Assembly: GCA_024653355.1 (NCBI GenBank)
Contig: JANLFQ010000001.1
Span: 704,576 to 768,575, forward strand
Origin: a candidate division WOR-3 bacterium
GTDB taxonomy: Bacteria; Hydrothermota; Tepidihabitantia; Tepidihabitantales; Tepidihabitantaceae
Direction of reading: 5' to 3'
Length of the DNA stretch: 64,000 nucleotides
Shown: positions 1 through 7,956 of the stretch, one piece after another
How the letters are laid out: the number at the start of each line of letters is the position of its first letter
Numbering within the stretch: the first letter of the stretch is position 1
Made by a program: the position numbers and the translations under genes
Notes under the pieces: model-generated
The model's database searches: none
The model's input: only the letters and a program-made list of their open reading frames with translations
What the model was told of the DNA's origin: nothing

Positions 1-1
1 T

Positions 2-586
2 ATTTCCGCACTGGTAATCTGCAATATTTATGCCGACGGCTTTCTTTACTGCAACCGCGGCACTCATCAATCGTTTGAAGTCGCAATTAATAATATCCCG
101 GCCGGAACTGTCGTCGCCACATCACACCCAACGCTCCTTGATTACCTTACAAAACGCTCGAAAAAGAGTCTGAAAATTATGCCGCTTTTTGAACCGGCGG
201 GCTACCGTTTAAACCAAAAGATATTAAGAGATTCGACCGTAAAATTCGTAATCTTAAAAAAGTTTTACTACGACCGTTTACGCCACACCTACCCGGACGA
301 TTGGGACAGTCTTTCTTATCACTTCGCCGATAAAGAAGAGTTTATTGATTTTACCTGGTCACTTTGGCAGACGACCGAAAAACAAATTGACCGCCAATCA
401 AATCTCTTTAGAAGCCTTGCCGAATTCGCCAAACCCATTGGGGTGATAGTTCTTCGCCGAACAGACAGAAAAGAACAGGACTCACAGTCCACTTTGTTTT
501 CCGTCGGCTCAGAAGAAAGATGTTTAAACCAGGCTATTGACTTCTTCCGGTTTACCAATTATTCTTACGCCAACAAATGCCGCTAA
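2..586 (+). CDS. C-terminal part of an unidentified protein, cut by the left window edge
   Basis: The reading frame is open from base 2, so the true start lies outside the window and the first ATG at 179 is internal. About 194 residues are visible. An early stretch reads like the junction between a membrane region and a soluble tail (GTVVATSHPTLLDYL), loosely resembling the region after the membrane helices in GT-C/DUF2723-type glycosyltransferases such as the one at 53697. The rest is charged and lacks a motif I recognise. The stop overlaps the start of the decayed gene at 577, so the two were probably co-transcribed. The glycosyltransferase idea is weak inference; the open frame is directly visible. 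Confidence 0.6.
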   Translation: MSALVICNIYADGFLYCNRGTHQSFEVAINNIPAGTVVATSHPTLLDYLTKRSKKSLKIMPLFEPAGYRLNQKILRDSTVKFVILKKFYYDRLRHTYPDDWDSLSYHFADKEEFIDFTWSLWQTTEKQIDRQSNLFRSLAEFAKPIGVIVLRRTDRKEQDSQSTLFSVGSEERCLNQAIDFFRFTNYSYANKCR

Positions 587-957
587 TTCTTCTCTTCTGG
601 TTTGCGTTCTTCTCCGGCTCCCCTACAATCGAGTGGCACCAAACCTCGAATACGCACCGGTCCCGGAAACCTTGCCACCCTTGGCTACATCAGCGGCACA
701 ATCGTTGGTACAATTTACGACGCCGCAACTGGTAAACCGGTATCAGTGATATTTTTTACCGCAATCCCGTTTACGGAGAAGAACAAACCGACCCGCTCAT
801 CGGCACATTCGCCCTTCGAAACATCTCCGGCGGCACATACATCCTGACAGCACGTGGACCGGAAAATTATTTTGCTCAAACCTGCACCCTTTAACTACAA
901 AGGGTCAAACCTCTGCGCCGCGACTTTTATCTCCAGCATCGCTCTCAGACAAACCAA
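577..957 (+). pseudogene. Decayed secreted protein with a carboxypeptidase-regulatory-like domain
   Basis: An ATG at 577 opens a signal-peptide-like stretch (MPLILLFWFAFFSG) in frame 1. Homology then jumps to frame 2 (GTIVGTIYDAATGKPV, typical of the start of a carboxypeptidase-regulatory-like beta-sandwich). It returns to frame 1 (FALRNISGGTYILTA, the matching end of that fold), and near 910-930 it switches again between KGQTSAP and RDFYL. At least two, probably three, small indels separate pieces of one domain. The start overlaps the end of the upstream gene, as in an operon. It is either a true pseudogene or a run of assembly errors. Confidence 0.6.
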
Positions 958-978
958 AACAATTCCCACGAGGATTTT

Positions 979-1007
979 TCATCGGCAGTAACCGGCACTG
1001 CCGATGA
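979..1007 (-). terminator. Hairpin overlapping the end of the YVTN gene
   Basis: A perfect 11-bp inverted repeat (TCATCGGCAGT / ACTGCCGATGA) with a 7-nt loop includes the stop codon of the YVTN gene. On the minus strand no U-run follows it, so it may be a weak terminator or a 3'-end stabilising hairpin between two converging genes. Confidence 0.4.
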
Positions 1008-3903
1008 TGGTCACGGTCCCGGAATCGTAATTGGCAACATACACTTTGCCGTCCGTGGAGTTGGTGCACAGGGCAATCGGCCGCTGGCCGACGGGAATTG
1101 TTTTCCGTACCGAATTAGTAGCGCAATCAATCATATTGACCGTTTCTCCATCGTAGTTAGCACAGTAAAGTTTATCGACCCAACCAGCCCAAGCCAGACT
1201 CCGGGGATGAGTACCGACATTCACCGTCGTTACCAGAGAGTAATTCTGGGCATTGATGACAGAAACATTATTACTACCGGAGTTGGCAACATAGATGCGG
1301 TTGTCAACCGCATTGTAAGCAAGCGCCCAAGGTTCGCTGCCGACATTTATCGTCGTAATCACCGCCTGATTGTTACCGTTGATGACGCTTACTTTGCCGA
1401 AAAGTCGATTGGCAACTGTAACATTGCCCCGGGCATCGACCACCAGCGCACAGGGCTGATAATCAACGCTAACCGTACCGAGCACCTGATTGGTCGCACC
1501 GTCAATGACCGTTACACTGTTGCGCGCAAAGTTAGCGCAGTACACCTTGTTGTACACCGGGTTATAGACCAGCGCAATCGGGCTGGAATCAACCGCTATC
1601 GTCGTGATTATTTCATTAGTAGCACCATCAATTACCGTCACCTGGGCATTGCGATAGTTTGCGACATAGACGCGATTGTTTGTTGTATTAAAACACAACG
1701 CTTGGGGGAAACTGCCAACATTGACTGTCGTAAGCACCTGGTTCGTTGCACCATCAATTACCGAAACTGTCCCCCCGCCATAATTACTTACATAAATCCG
1801 GCCATTCGTTGGGTTAAGACACAGGTCATATGGGTTAGCACCAACCGAAATCGTTGCCGTAACCTCGTTGCGTGAACCATCAATAACCGAAACATTACCG
1901 CTGTTGTAATTAGCAACGAAAATCTTGTTATGCAAACTGTCCCAAAGCAGCGCCCGGGGTTTGGAGCCAACCGTGACCGTTGCCACTACCGTATCGGGTG
2001 TCCCACCGGTACCTGCAACGGTAAATGTTCCGCTTGTTCCTTCGCTTGTATGATTACCACAGAATGCCCGAACCCTGATTAGCGCATTGTTGGTTGTTGG
2101 CGGCGGTACTTGCCAGACAAAACTACCCGGCACTGTGGTCTTCCCTTGCCGCGACCAGTCCGTGCCGCCGTTACTGGAGTAGAAAATCACCGTTGACTCC
2201 ATCCCAAAGGTGCCTCCGGTCCAGGTAATGGTCTGTGTCGAACCAACGGTCCACCGCGCCCCGGGAGCAGGTGAAGTCACGGTAATCGGTGTGGGCGGCA
2301 ATGAGTCGTAAACAACATAGCGCTGGCTCGTCCCCACCGAAGAGTCTGCCCCAACATAAGCCCGGACCTGAACCCGGGCGTTATCGGTCGCAGGACCGGG
2401 AACGAACCAGGAGTAACTGCCTGAACTGGTTGCCCGGCCGTGACGAAGCCAGGTAACACCGTCATCGGTGGAGTAATAAATTGTAGTTGAGTCGGGCGCT
2501 GCCGGACCACCAACCCAGGTGATGGTTTGATTGGAGCCTTCGCGCCATCGTGTTTGTGAGTTCGGTTCGGTAATTGTTATTGCTGGCAGACCTTCAATCA
2601 CCCGAAAAGTAGCACTGAATCCGGTTGTAACCGAATCAAGACAGTAGGCGCGAACCCTGATCTTTGCCTGGTCTGTTACTGGTGCCGGCACGGTCCATAA
2701 AAATCTTCCGGGACGGGTTGTCTTGCCCTGTCGTGTCCAAACAAGGCCATTGTTGGTTGAATAGTGAATAACCGCTGAATCCATCCCGAGTAAAGTACCA
2801 CCGGTCCAGATAACCTCGTGGGTTGAACCGATGGTCCATTCCGACAGCGAATCGGGCGCAACGATTGTAATCGCTGAAGGCTTTCTCGTATCGTAAACCT
2901 CAAACTGTGCCGATGTTCCAAGCAAAGTGTCCCGGCCGATATAACGGCGCACCTGAATCCGGGCGCTGTTGGTTGGTGTCAGGTTAATCGGCAACGTCCA
3001 GGTATAACTATTGGGAGAGGTTGCTCGGTCAATACGCGTGGGCCAGGTAACACCGTTATTACTTGAATAGAAAAGCACCGTTGAGTCTCCTAACAATCCA
3101 CCAGTCCATCTAATCGTATAACTTGTCCCGCTACGCCATCTCGATGTATCGTTTGGTTCCACCACTCTCAATGCCGAACAGACTGAAAACTGCCATAATG
3201 GGCCAACCACCGTATCACCAACTTCATCGCGGGCAACCACATACCAGTAGTATGTTGAGTCGTACATCAAACCAGGCGGGCTGCAAAAAGTGTCTGAGAG
3301 ATTGCGAAAAACAATCGCTAAAGGCAGGCGCGTGCCGAGATAAACATCATAAACTACTGTATCACCTAAATCCGGGTCTCCGCCCCGCCAGGAAAGGCGG
3401 ACTCTTGGCAGTTGATTGATTGCACCACTTTCGGGCTGGGGACGATTAGGTACAAAAGGCAAAGTGTTTGCCCGCTTGGTTGTAAACTGATAGACTGGAC
3501 CCCAGGCGGTATCACCAAACCGGTCCCGGGCTAAAATTCGCCAGTAGTAAGATGTAAGAATTGCGAGATTATGGGGACGGTAGAATGTGTCTTTAATCCC
3601 GGTATCGCGCAATGCCGGCGGGTTTCCCGTTCCCAGATAGATGTCGTATCTTAACCTTTCACTGGTATCCGGGTGGGTGCACCGCCAGTGTAAAGTTATT
3701 CCGGTGTCAACATTTACCGCGCCACTCTCCGGCACAATCGGCACCGGTCGATTGGGCGGTTTGTCAAACGGATTTGCCCACTTTCGACAGGTACTGTTCC
3801 CCAACAGTACAACGATAGCCATGAACGCCAGTAGTGCGACTGCGCCCCAGCGCACCAACCTTCTTTTCGCCCGTTCTGCCACTCTTGTATCGCCTTCTTT
3901 CAT
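979..3903 (-). CDS. Membrane-anchored extracytoplasmic protein: two Fn3-like, four Kre9/Knh1-like domains and an 8-blade YVTN propeller
   Basis: This protein has 974 residues. A basic N-terminus and one hydrophobic helix (about 15-36) anchor it in the membrane. Two fibronectin-III-like domains follow (about 48-143 and 144-240; each contains a YDIYLG or YDVYLG strand). Next come four Kre9/Knh1-type repeats, each with a WTxGSTxxIxWTGG-like core (about 241-635). The C-terminal third has eight repeats of about 42 residues with VxVGxxPxAL, (V/I)YVANY and VSVIDGATN signatures, a YVTN beta-propeller. It is probably a surface binding or scaffold protein. Its start lies one base after the stop of the PEGA gene (TGATATG), so it is the last gene of the kinase-PEGA-YVTN operon. 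The ligand is unknown. Confidence 0.85.
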   Translation of the reverse strand: MKEGDTRVAERAKRRLVRWGAVALLAFMAIVVLLGNSTCRKWANPFDKPPNRPVPIVPESGAVNVDTGITLHWRCTHPDTSERLRYDIYLGTGNPPALRDTGIKDTFYRPHNLAILTSYYWRILARDRFGDTAWGPVYQFTTKRANTLPFVPNRPQPESGAINQLPRVRLSWRGGDPDLGDTVVYDVYLGTRLPLAIVFRNLSDTFCSPPGLMYDSTYYWYVVARDEVGDTVVGPLWQFSVCSALRVVEPNDTSRWRSGTSYTIRWTGGLLGDSTVLFYSSNNGVTWPTRIDRATSPNSYTWTLPINLTPTNSARIQVRRYIGRDTLLGTSAQFEVYDTRKPSAITIVAPDSLSEWTIGSTHEVIWTGGTLLGMDSAVIHYSTNNGLVWTRQGKTTRPGRFLWTVPAPVTDQAKIRVRAYCLDSVTTGFSATFRVIEGLPAITITEPNSQTRWREGSNQTITWVGGPAAPDSTTIYYSTDDGVTWLRHGRATSSGSYSWFVPGPATDNARVQVRAYVGADSSVGTSQRYVVYDSLPPTPITVTSPAPGARWTVGSTQTITWTGGTFGMESTVIFYSSNGGTDWSRQGKTTVPGSFVWQVPPPTTNNALIRVRAFCGNHTSEGTSGTFTVAGTGGTPDTVVATVTVGSKPRALLWDSLHNKIFVANYNSGNVSVIDGSRNEVTATISVGANPYDLCLNPTNGRIYVSNYGGGTVSVIDGATNQVLTTVNVGSFPQALCFNTTNNRVYVANYRNAQVTVIDGATNEIITTIAVDSSPIALVYNPVYNKVYCANFARNSVTVIDGATNQVLGTVSVDYQPCALVVDARGNVTVANRLFGKVSVINGNNQAVITTINVGSEPWALAYNAVDNRIYVANSGSNNVSVINAQNYSLVTTVNVGTHPRSLAWAGWVDKLYCANYDGETVNMIDCATNSVRKTIPVGQRPIALCTNSTDGKVYVANYDSGTVTIIGSAGYCR

Positions 3904-3904
3904 A

Positions 3905-4957
3905 TCACCACTTAACTACAAAATACATACCAATGCCCAGCGAACCAACTCCCAGCGCAACATTGCGAATCATATCCCAGCGCTCAGTTTCCTGGCGGTA
4001 ATTGACCGCATCTTCCTTTGTCGCCGCATTTTGATAAAGTCCATAACTTTGCTCCCCCATTATAGCGGCACCGGCACCTCCAGCAAGAAAGGCGATGCTA
4101 GCAATTAACACCGGCAACTGTCGTCGCGGTAAACGCTGCAGTGTCTCCCGAACATAGGTCGTCTCGCCCATCTTTACCTCGGCATAGCCCAGCCAGTCAA
4201 CATACCCTTGCTTTGAACACAGCACCGCATACCGGTCTGGTGCCAATCCAATCAGCAAATTACTTACCCCAATCTTTCTACCGTTGGCAAAAACCTCGGC
4301 ACCGGTCGGCTTTGTTTCCACGCTGAGAAACCCCCGGCCCTTTCCCATCTTCACCAGAACTCCAATCGGGCCGCTGCTGCTGACCTCAACTAATTTTGTT
4401 GCATCTTCATAACCGGAATAGCGGGCTAAAATCGATCGGGAACCAAAAGGTACCTTCGAAACAACCAGCCCGGTCTCGGTTGTCCTGCCCTTGTAAACCC
4501 CATCAATCCATATCTCGGCACCAACCGGGTCGGAAGTAATCACCAGTGTTGCCAATCGGGCGGTGATATTAAAACTCCCGTAATATGTTCGATATCCAGA
4601 ATAACGGGCCTCAACCGTATGTTTACCCACACTCAAATTGTCGATTTCTAATGGGGTCGTGCCCCGCTCCACATCATCGACTCTTACCGTTGCCCCGGAA
4701 GGTTGAGAAGTTATCCGGACACTATTGCCGGTAACATCAATATCTACTCGGAGCGCAGGCAAAGATGGCCTGTATTCAGGCTCGGGCAACTTCGCACCAC
4801 ACTTTTTGCAGAACTTGGCGTCGTCTCGATTAACCGTTCCGCAATTCGGACAGACCTTCTCCGCCCAGGCAATGGTGCACAAAAAAATCAAAGTCAATAT
4901 CAATACGGTCACGGCATGCCGGGAACCAACTCGTCTGTTCCTTCGCCTCTCACTCAT
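3905..4957 (-). CDS. Exported PEGA-domain protein with an N-terminal zinc ribbon
   Basis: This protein has 350 residues. A hydrophobic signal (about 15-32) is followed at once by a zinc ribbon, Cys36-X2-Cys39-X10-Cys50-X2-Cys53. Three PEGA beta-domains follow (about 70-270), recognisable from repeated motifs such as SQPSGATVRVDD, SDPVGAEIWIDG and TKPTGAEVFANG. The C-terminus has one or two further hydrophobic segments. PEGA domains are usually extracytoplasmic adaptor modules. A good AAGGAGG lies before the ATG. The gene starts 10 nt after the kinase-like gene and is followed after one base by the YVTN gene. A zinc ribbon exposed outside the cytoplasm is unusual, and it has the same spacing as the ribbon in the kinase-like protein. 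Confidence 0.85.
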   Translation of the reverse strand: MSERRRNRRVGSRHAVTVLILTLIFLCTIAWAEKVCPNCGTVNRDDAKFCKKCGAKLPEPEYRPSLPALRVDIDVTGNSVRITSQPSGATVRVDDVERGTTPLEIDNLSVGKHTVEARYSGYRTYYGSFNITARLATLVITSDPVGAEIWIDGVYKGRTTETGLVVSKVPFGSRSILARYSGYEDATKLVEVSSSGPIGVLVKMGKGRGFLSVETKPTGAEVFANGRKIGVSNLLIGLAPDRYAVLCSKQGYVDWLGYAEVKMGETTYVRETLQRLPRRQLPVLIASIAFLAGGAGAAIMGEQSYGLYQNAATKEDAVNYRQETERWDMIRNVALGVGSLGIGMYFVVKW

Positions 4958-4967
4958 TCAATCCTCC

Positions 4968-6233
4968 TTAATCTTCAAACCGGTAACCGCACCGGGTGCA
5001 AAATTGCGCGCCGGGTTCGCGCTTTGCTCCACACGCAGGACAGGTAGCCCGGCCCGCTGCCACTTTCAACTTCACACCGGTATGGGGTTTTAACTTTGCT
5101 CCGGCTCGGGGTTCAATCCCAATCACCACCCCGGTGCGATACTGGTCACTGTACTCCCGCACCACAACCACACTGTCCAATCCTATCTTGAGCAATTGAT
5201 TGCGTGCAACCGCTTCGGCAACACCAGTTACATCCGGTATTGAAACCAGCCCGGTGCTCAACCGTAGCTTTACCACCCCACCCTTTTTCATCTTGGTACC
5301 AGCAGATGGAATCTGCTCTGCCACCTTACCCAGCGCAAATGTGTCGTCTTTATCTTCAGCCAGTTCTACCCGAAAACCGGCATCCTCGAGCTTCTTCTGC
5401 GCCTCTGCCTGATAAACACCCTGCACATCGGGAATCGGTTTTCCCTGACCGCCGATTATTAGCCAGCTACCTACCGCGACCAAAATCAACCCCGCCAGGA
5501 CAATCCATACTAATGGACCGCGTCCTCTTTCCCGCGGCAGCGGTACGGCGGCAACAGGAGGTGCCGCTTTCGGCGGTGAAACGGGACGCGCCGTGGACAT
5601 GACCGACTTGGACACCGCAGCCGCAGGAGTTGACTCGGTTTGTCGAGGAGGCTGCGTCATCTTAATTGGTTCCGGGCGTGGCTGTTCCGAAGTAATTGGT
5701 GCCGGTTTTTTTTCTAACTCTTTAGGAATTACCGCCAGCAGGGCGGCACGAAAATCCTTCGCAGTTTGAAACCGCTCCTCAGGTTTTTTCGCCAATGCCT
5801 TCAGGATAACCTTTTCCAACTCCGGTGTGATTTCCGGCCGAATGGAACGAGGGGCAGGCGGCGGTTGTTCGATGTGCGCCCGAATCAAATCCGCTCCCAG
5901 TTCTGCCTCAAAAGGTGGCTTTCCAGTTGCCGCTTCGTAGAGAACCACACCCAACGAATAAAGGTCCGCCCGAGCATCAACACTCTTGCGCTGTGCTTTT
6001 TCCGGAGCGATGTACCGAGCGGTTCCGACCCGGGATACACCATAATCAATCAACCGCCACACCCCGTCTTCAACCTGAACGATTTTTTTGGGTTTAATGT
6101 CACCGTGCAGTCGGCCCTGGCTGTGGGCATGCGCCAGGTCGTCAAGAATAGAAACGAAAATATTTTCCAGCTCCGGGCTCGGAACCACCCGTCGTTCCGC
6201 AAGCAAATCAGCGAGTGTTTGCGCTCGCGCCAT
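4968..6233 (-). CDS. PASTA-domain Ser/Thr kinase homologue lacking the N-lobe, with a C-terminal zinc ribbon (probable pseudokinase)
   Basis: This protein has 421 residues. It begins at the kinase hinge/alpha-D region (TLADLLAERR) and has no glycine loop, no ATP-binding Lys and no alpha-C helix. An in-frame stop at 6267-6269 rules out an N-lobe in this ORF. The catalytic loop reads HGDIKPKK (residues 43-50): the Asp is kept, HRD is HGD, and the metal-binding Asn is Lys50. DFG is DYG (63-65), and the activation segment before RYIAPE is very short. A Pro-rich linker, a transmembrane helix (about 240-262), two PASTA domains (about 267-394) and a CX2CX10CX2C zinc ribbon (Cys398-Cys415) follow. 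It heads the operon with the PEGA and YVTN genes. A signalling or docking role rather than catalysis is inferred. There is no Shine-Dalgarno sequence before the ATG. Confidence 0.85.
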   Translation of the reverse strand: MARAQTLADLLAERRVVPSPELENIFVSILDDLAHAHSQGRLHGDIKPKKIVQVEDGVWRLIDYGVSRVGTARYIAPEKAQRKSVDARADLYSLGVVLYEAATGKPPFEAELGADLIRAHIEQPPPAPRSIRPEITPELEKVILKALAKKPEERFQTAKDFRAALLAVIPKELEKKPAPITSEQPRPEPIKMTQPPRQTESTPAAAVSKSVMSTARPVSPPKAAPPVAAVPLPRERGRGPLVWIVLAGLILVAVGSWLIIGGQGKPIPDVQGVYQAEAQKKLEDAGFRVELAEDKDDTFALGKVAEQIPSAGTKMKKGGVVKLRLSTGLVSIPDVTGVAEAVARNQLLKIGLDSVVVVREYSDQYRTGVVIGIEPRAGAKLKPHTGVKLKVAAGRATCPACGAKREPGAQFCTRCGYRFED

Positions 6234-6242
6234 CTTAATAAC

Positions 6243-6270
6243 AGGATAACAACAACTTAAGTAATGTCAA
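6243..6270 (-). promoter_or_regulatory. Promoter of the kinase-PEGA-YVTN operon
   Basis: TTGACA, a 16-nt spacer and TATCCT, with the -10 ending 9 nt before the ATG at 6233. No Shine-Dalgarno sequence is present, so the transcript should be nearly leaderless. Confidence 0.7.
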
Positions 6271-6288
6271 GGATTTAAATAAACCAAA

Positions 6289-7956
6289 TTACCGCACTGC
6301 GCCGGGAGCAAAATCCGTAGTTGCTTTCCGAAGCAAATTGCGCCCCAGTGACGCATAAGGTGAACCGGGAAATTCCATAATGAGTCGCTCGATAGTTGCC
6401 CGAAATCGACTTTCATCTTTCAAACCCTGGCGGTAAATTTCTGCCTGCTCAAGGAGCGCCCGCGCTGCCCGTTCCCCTTTGGGAAATCGGACAAGCAAAG
6501 AGTCGAGAACTGTTAGCGCCGCGCGGTAGTTTCCTTCCTGGCGATAAATCTGTGATACAAGAAAGAAAGCATCCTGTGCCACCGCGTCGTTTCCCCGCAT
6601 CAACCCCTGTGCCTGTTTTAGGCTTATCTCGACCGCACCAGCATCAAGGTCAAGCATCGCCCGGGCAAGTTCTAAACCCCGCTCGCCACTCAATGTAAGC
6701 ATCCCCAGTTCCAGGGCATCATTCGCCAGCAAACTTTGCGGAAATCGAGCGTTAATCTCCCTGACGATTGCCCGTACCGAGTCAAACTTACCTTGATAAA
6801 AAAGTATCTTTGCCTGCAGAAACAGTACACTGTCATCAGGCGCAGTGATTTTTCTTAGCACCTGCTGGGCGCTGTCCAGTTGCCGCAAACCGACGAGCGC
6901 TGCGGCGAGTCCTAAAAGCGCCGCTCGATAATCGGGCTTTTTCTTCAAGACAGCGCGATATCCTTGAACCGCACTTTTAAAATCCCTCTTTTCCAACCGG
7001 GCGTACTCGGCGTATTCAAACCGCGCCGCAACACTGGTGTCTTGAGATAGAAGTGCCAGCGCCTCATCAATCCTACCCATCTTTCGCAGGACTCTTGCGG
7101 CATCGGCACCCAACTTCTGCTCCTGGTAAATCGCCAGTGCGGCACGCAACGCCCCTCTCTTTTCGCATCCCCGGGCAAAATTAACCATTTCACCACGGTT
7201 CAAACTGTTCTGGATTATTCGCACCGCACCCAGCTCATCGCCCGCACCAAGCGCAACCTCCGCCTGCGCCCTTAATCGAATCGTCTCGTCTTTGATTTTA
7301 CTTAAAACATTCAGCACCCTTTTAACCTCACCACTCCTTCCATAACTACCCAGCCGGTCAACAAATTTATTAAACCTTCGCGGCTCATAATTGACAATAT
7401 CAACCAACTTTTCTGCCGCCGTAACAAACCTGCCTTGCATTTCATATATTTCCAATAACTTCTCGGTGTACTCAACTCTAAACCCATCGCGCCGCAATCG
7501 CTCTTCAAGATACTGCGCCGCCCACCCCTTTTCACCACCCCGCAGGATTGCTTCCACCAGTTCCATAACCCGTCCGGGCCATTTCTCGAAAAATCTCTGC
7601 GCCCGCTCCCGCGCCGCACTCTTCCTTTTTAAGCCCAGAAGTGCCTCAATTATTCCCAATGTCACTTCTGCGTTATCGGGCACAACCCCTTCTACTTTCT
7701 GTAAAATTGAAAGCAGGGAGTCAAATCTGCCCAGCTGGCGGCTTACCCGCACCACACCCAGAAGCGCCTGCCGGTCCTCGGGATTTTTCTCCAGTGTCGT
7801 TTTGTAAACCGTCCATGCCTGCTCCAACTGCCCCGCCTGTTCCAGCATTTGACCCTTAAACCCATCCTGTGCAAACAACGGTGCTGAGAAAAGAATTAAC
7901 GGCAAAAAAAGAACGACTCCTGCCGCCCCACGCCTTGTCTTCCGGTTCTGCCTCAT
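6289..7956 (-). CDS. Exported tetratricopeptide-repeat protein
   Basis: This protein has 555 residues. A basic start and a hydrophobic core ending FSAPLFAQ form a cleavable signal peptide (about 1-29). The rest is helical repeat sequence, with recognisable TPR units near the start (LEQAWTVYKTTLEKNPEDRQAL), in the middle (YRAVLKKKPDYRAALLGLAAAL) and near the end (YRAALTVLDSLLVRFPKGERA). TPR proteins of this kind act as periplasmic scaffolds. Its ATG overlaps the stop of the DUF4175 gene by 4 nt, so the two are translationally coupled and probably work together. The partner and exact role are unknown. Confidence 0.8.
   Translation of the reverse strand: MRQNRKTRRGAAGVVLFLPLILFSAPLFAQDGFKGQMLEQAGQLEQAWTVYKTTLEKNPEDRQALLGVVRVSRQLGRFDSLLSILQKVEGVVPDNAEVTLGIIEALLGLKRKSAARERAQRFFEKWPGRVMELVEAILRGGEKGWAAQYLEERLRRDGFRVEYTEKLLEIYEMQGRFVTAAEKLVDIVNYEPRRFNKFVDRLGSYGRSGEVKRVLNVLSKIKDETIRLRAQAEVALGAGDELGAVRIIQNSLNRGEMVNFARGCEKRGALRAALAIYQEQKLGADAARVLRKMGRIDEALALLSQDTSVAARFEYAEYARLEKRDFKSAVQGYRAVLKKKPDYRAALLGLAAALVGLRQLDSAQQVLRKITAPDDSVLFLQAKILFYQGKFDSVRAIVREINARFPQSLLANDALELGMLTLSGERGLELARAMLDLDAGAVEISLKQAQGLMRGNDAVAQDAFFLVSQIYRQEGNYRAALTVLDSLLVRFPKGERAARALLEQAEIYRQGLKDESRFRATIERLIMEFPGSPYASLGRNLLRKATTDFAPGAVR

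Noticed and set aside
1207-1875. A 222-codon open frame antisense to the YVTN repeats
   Set aside because: It arises from the repetitive propeller blades and shows the same period in its own sequence.
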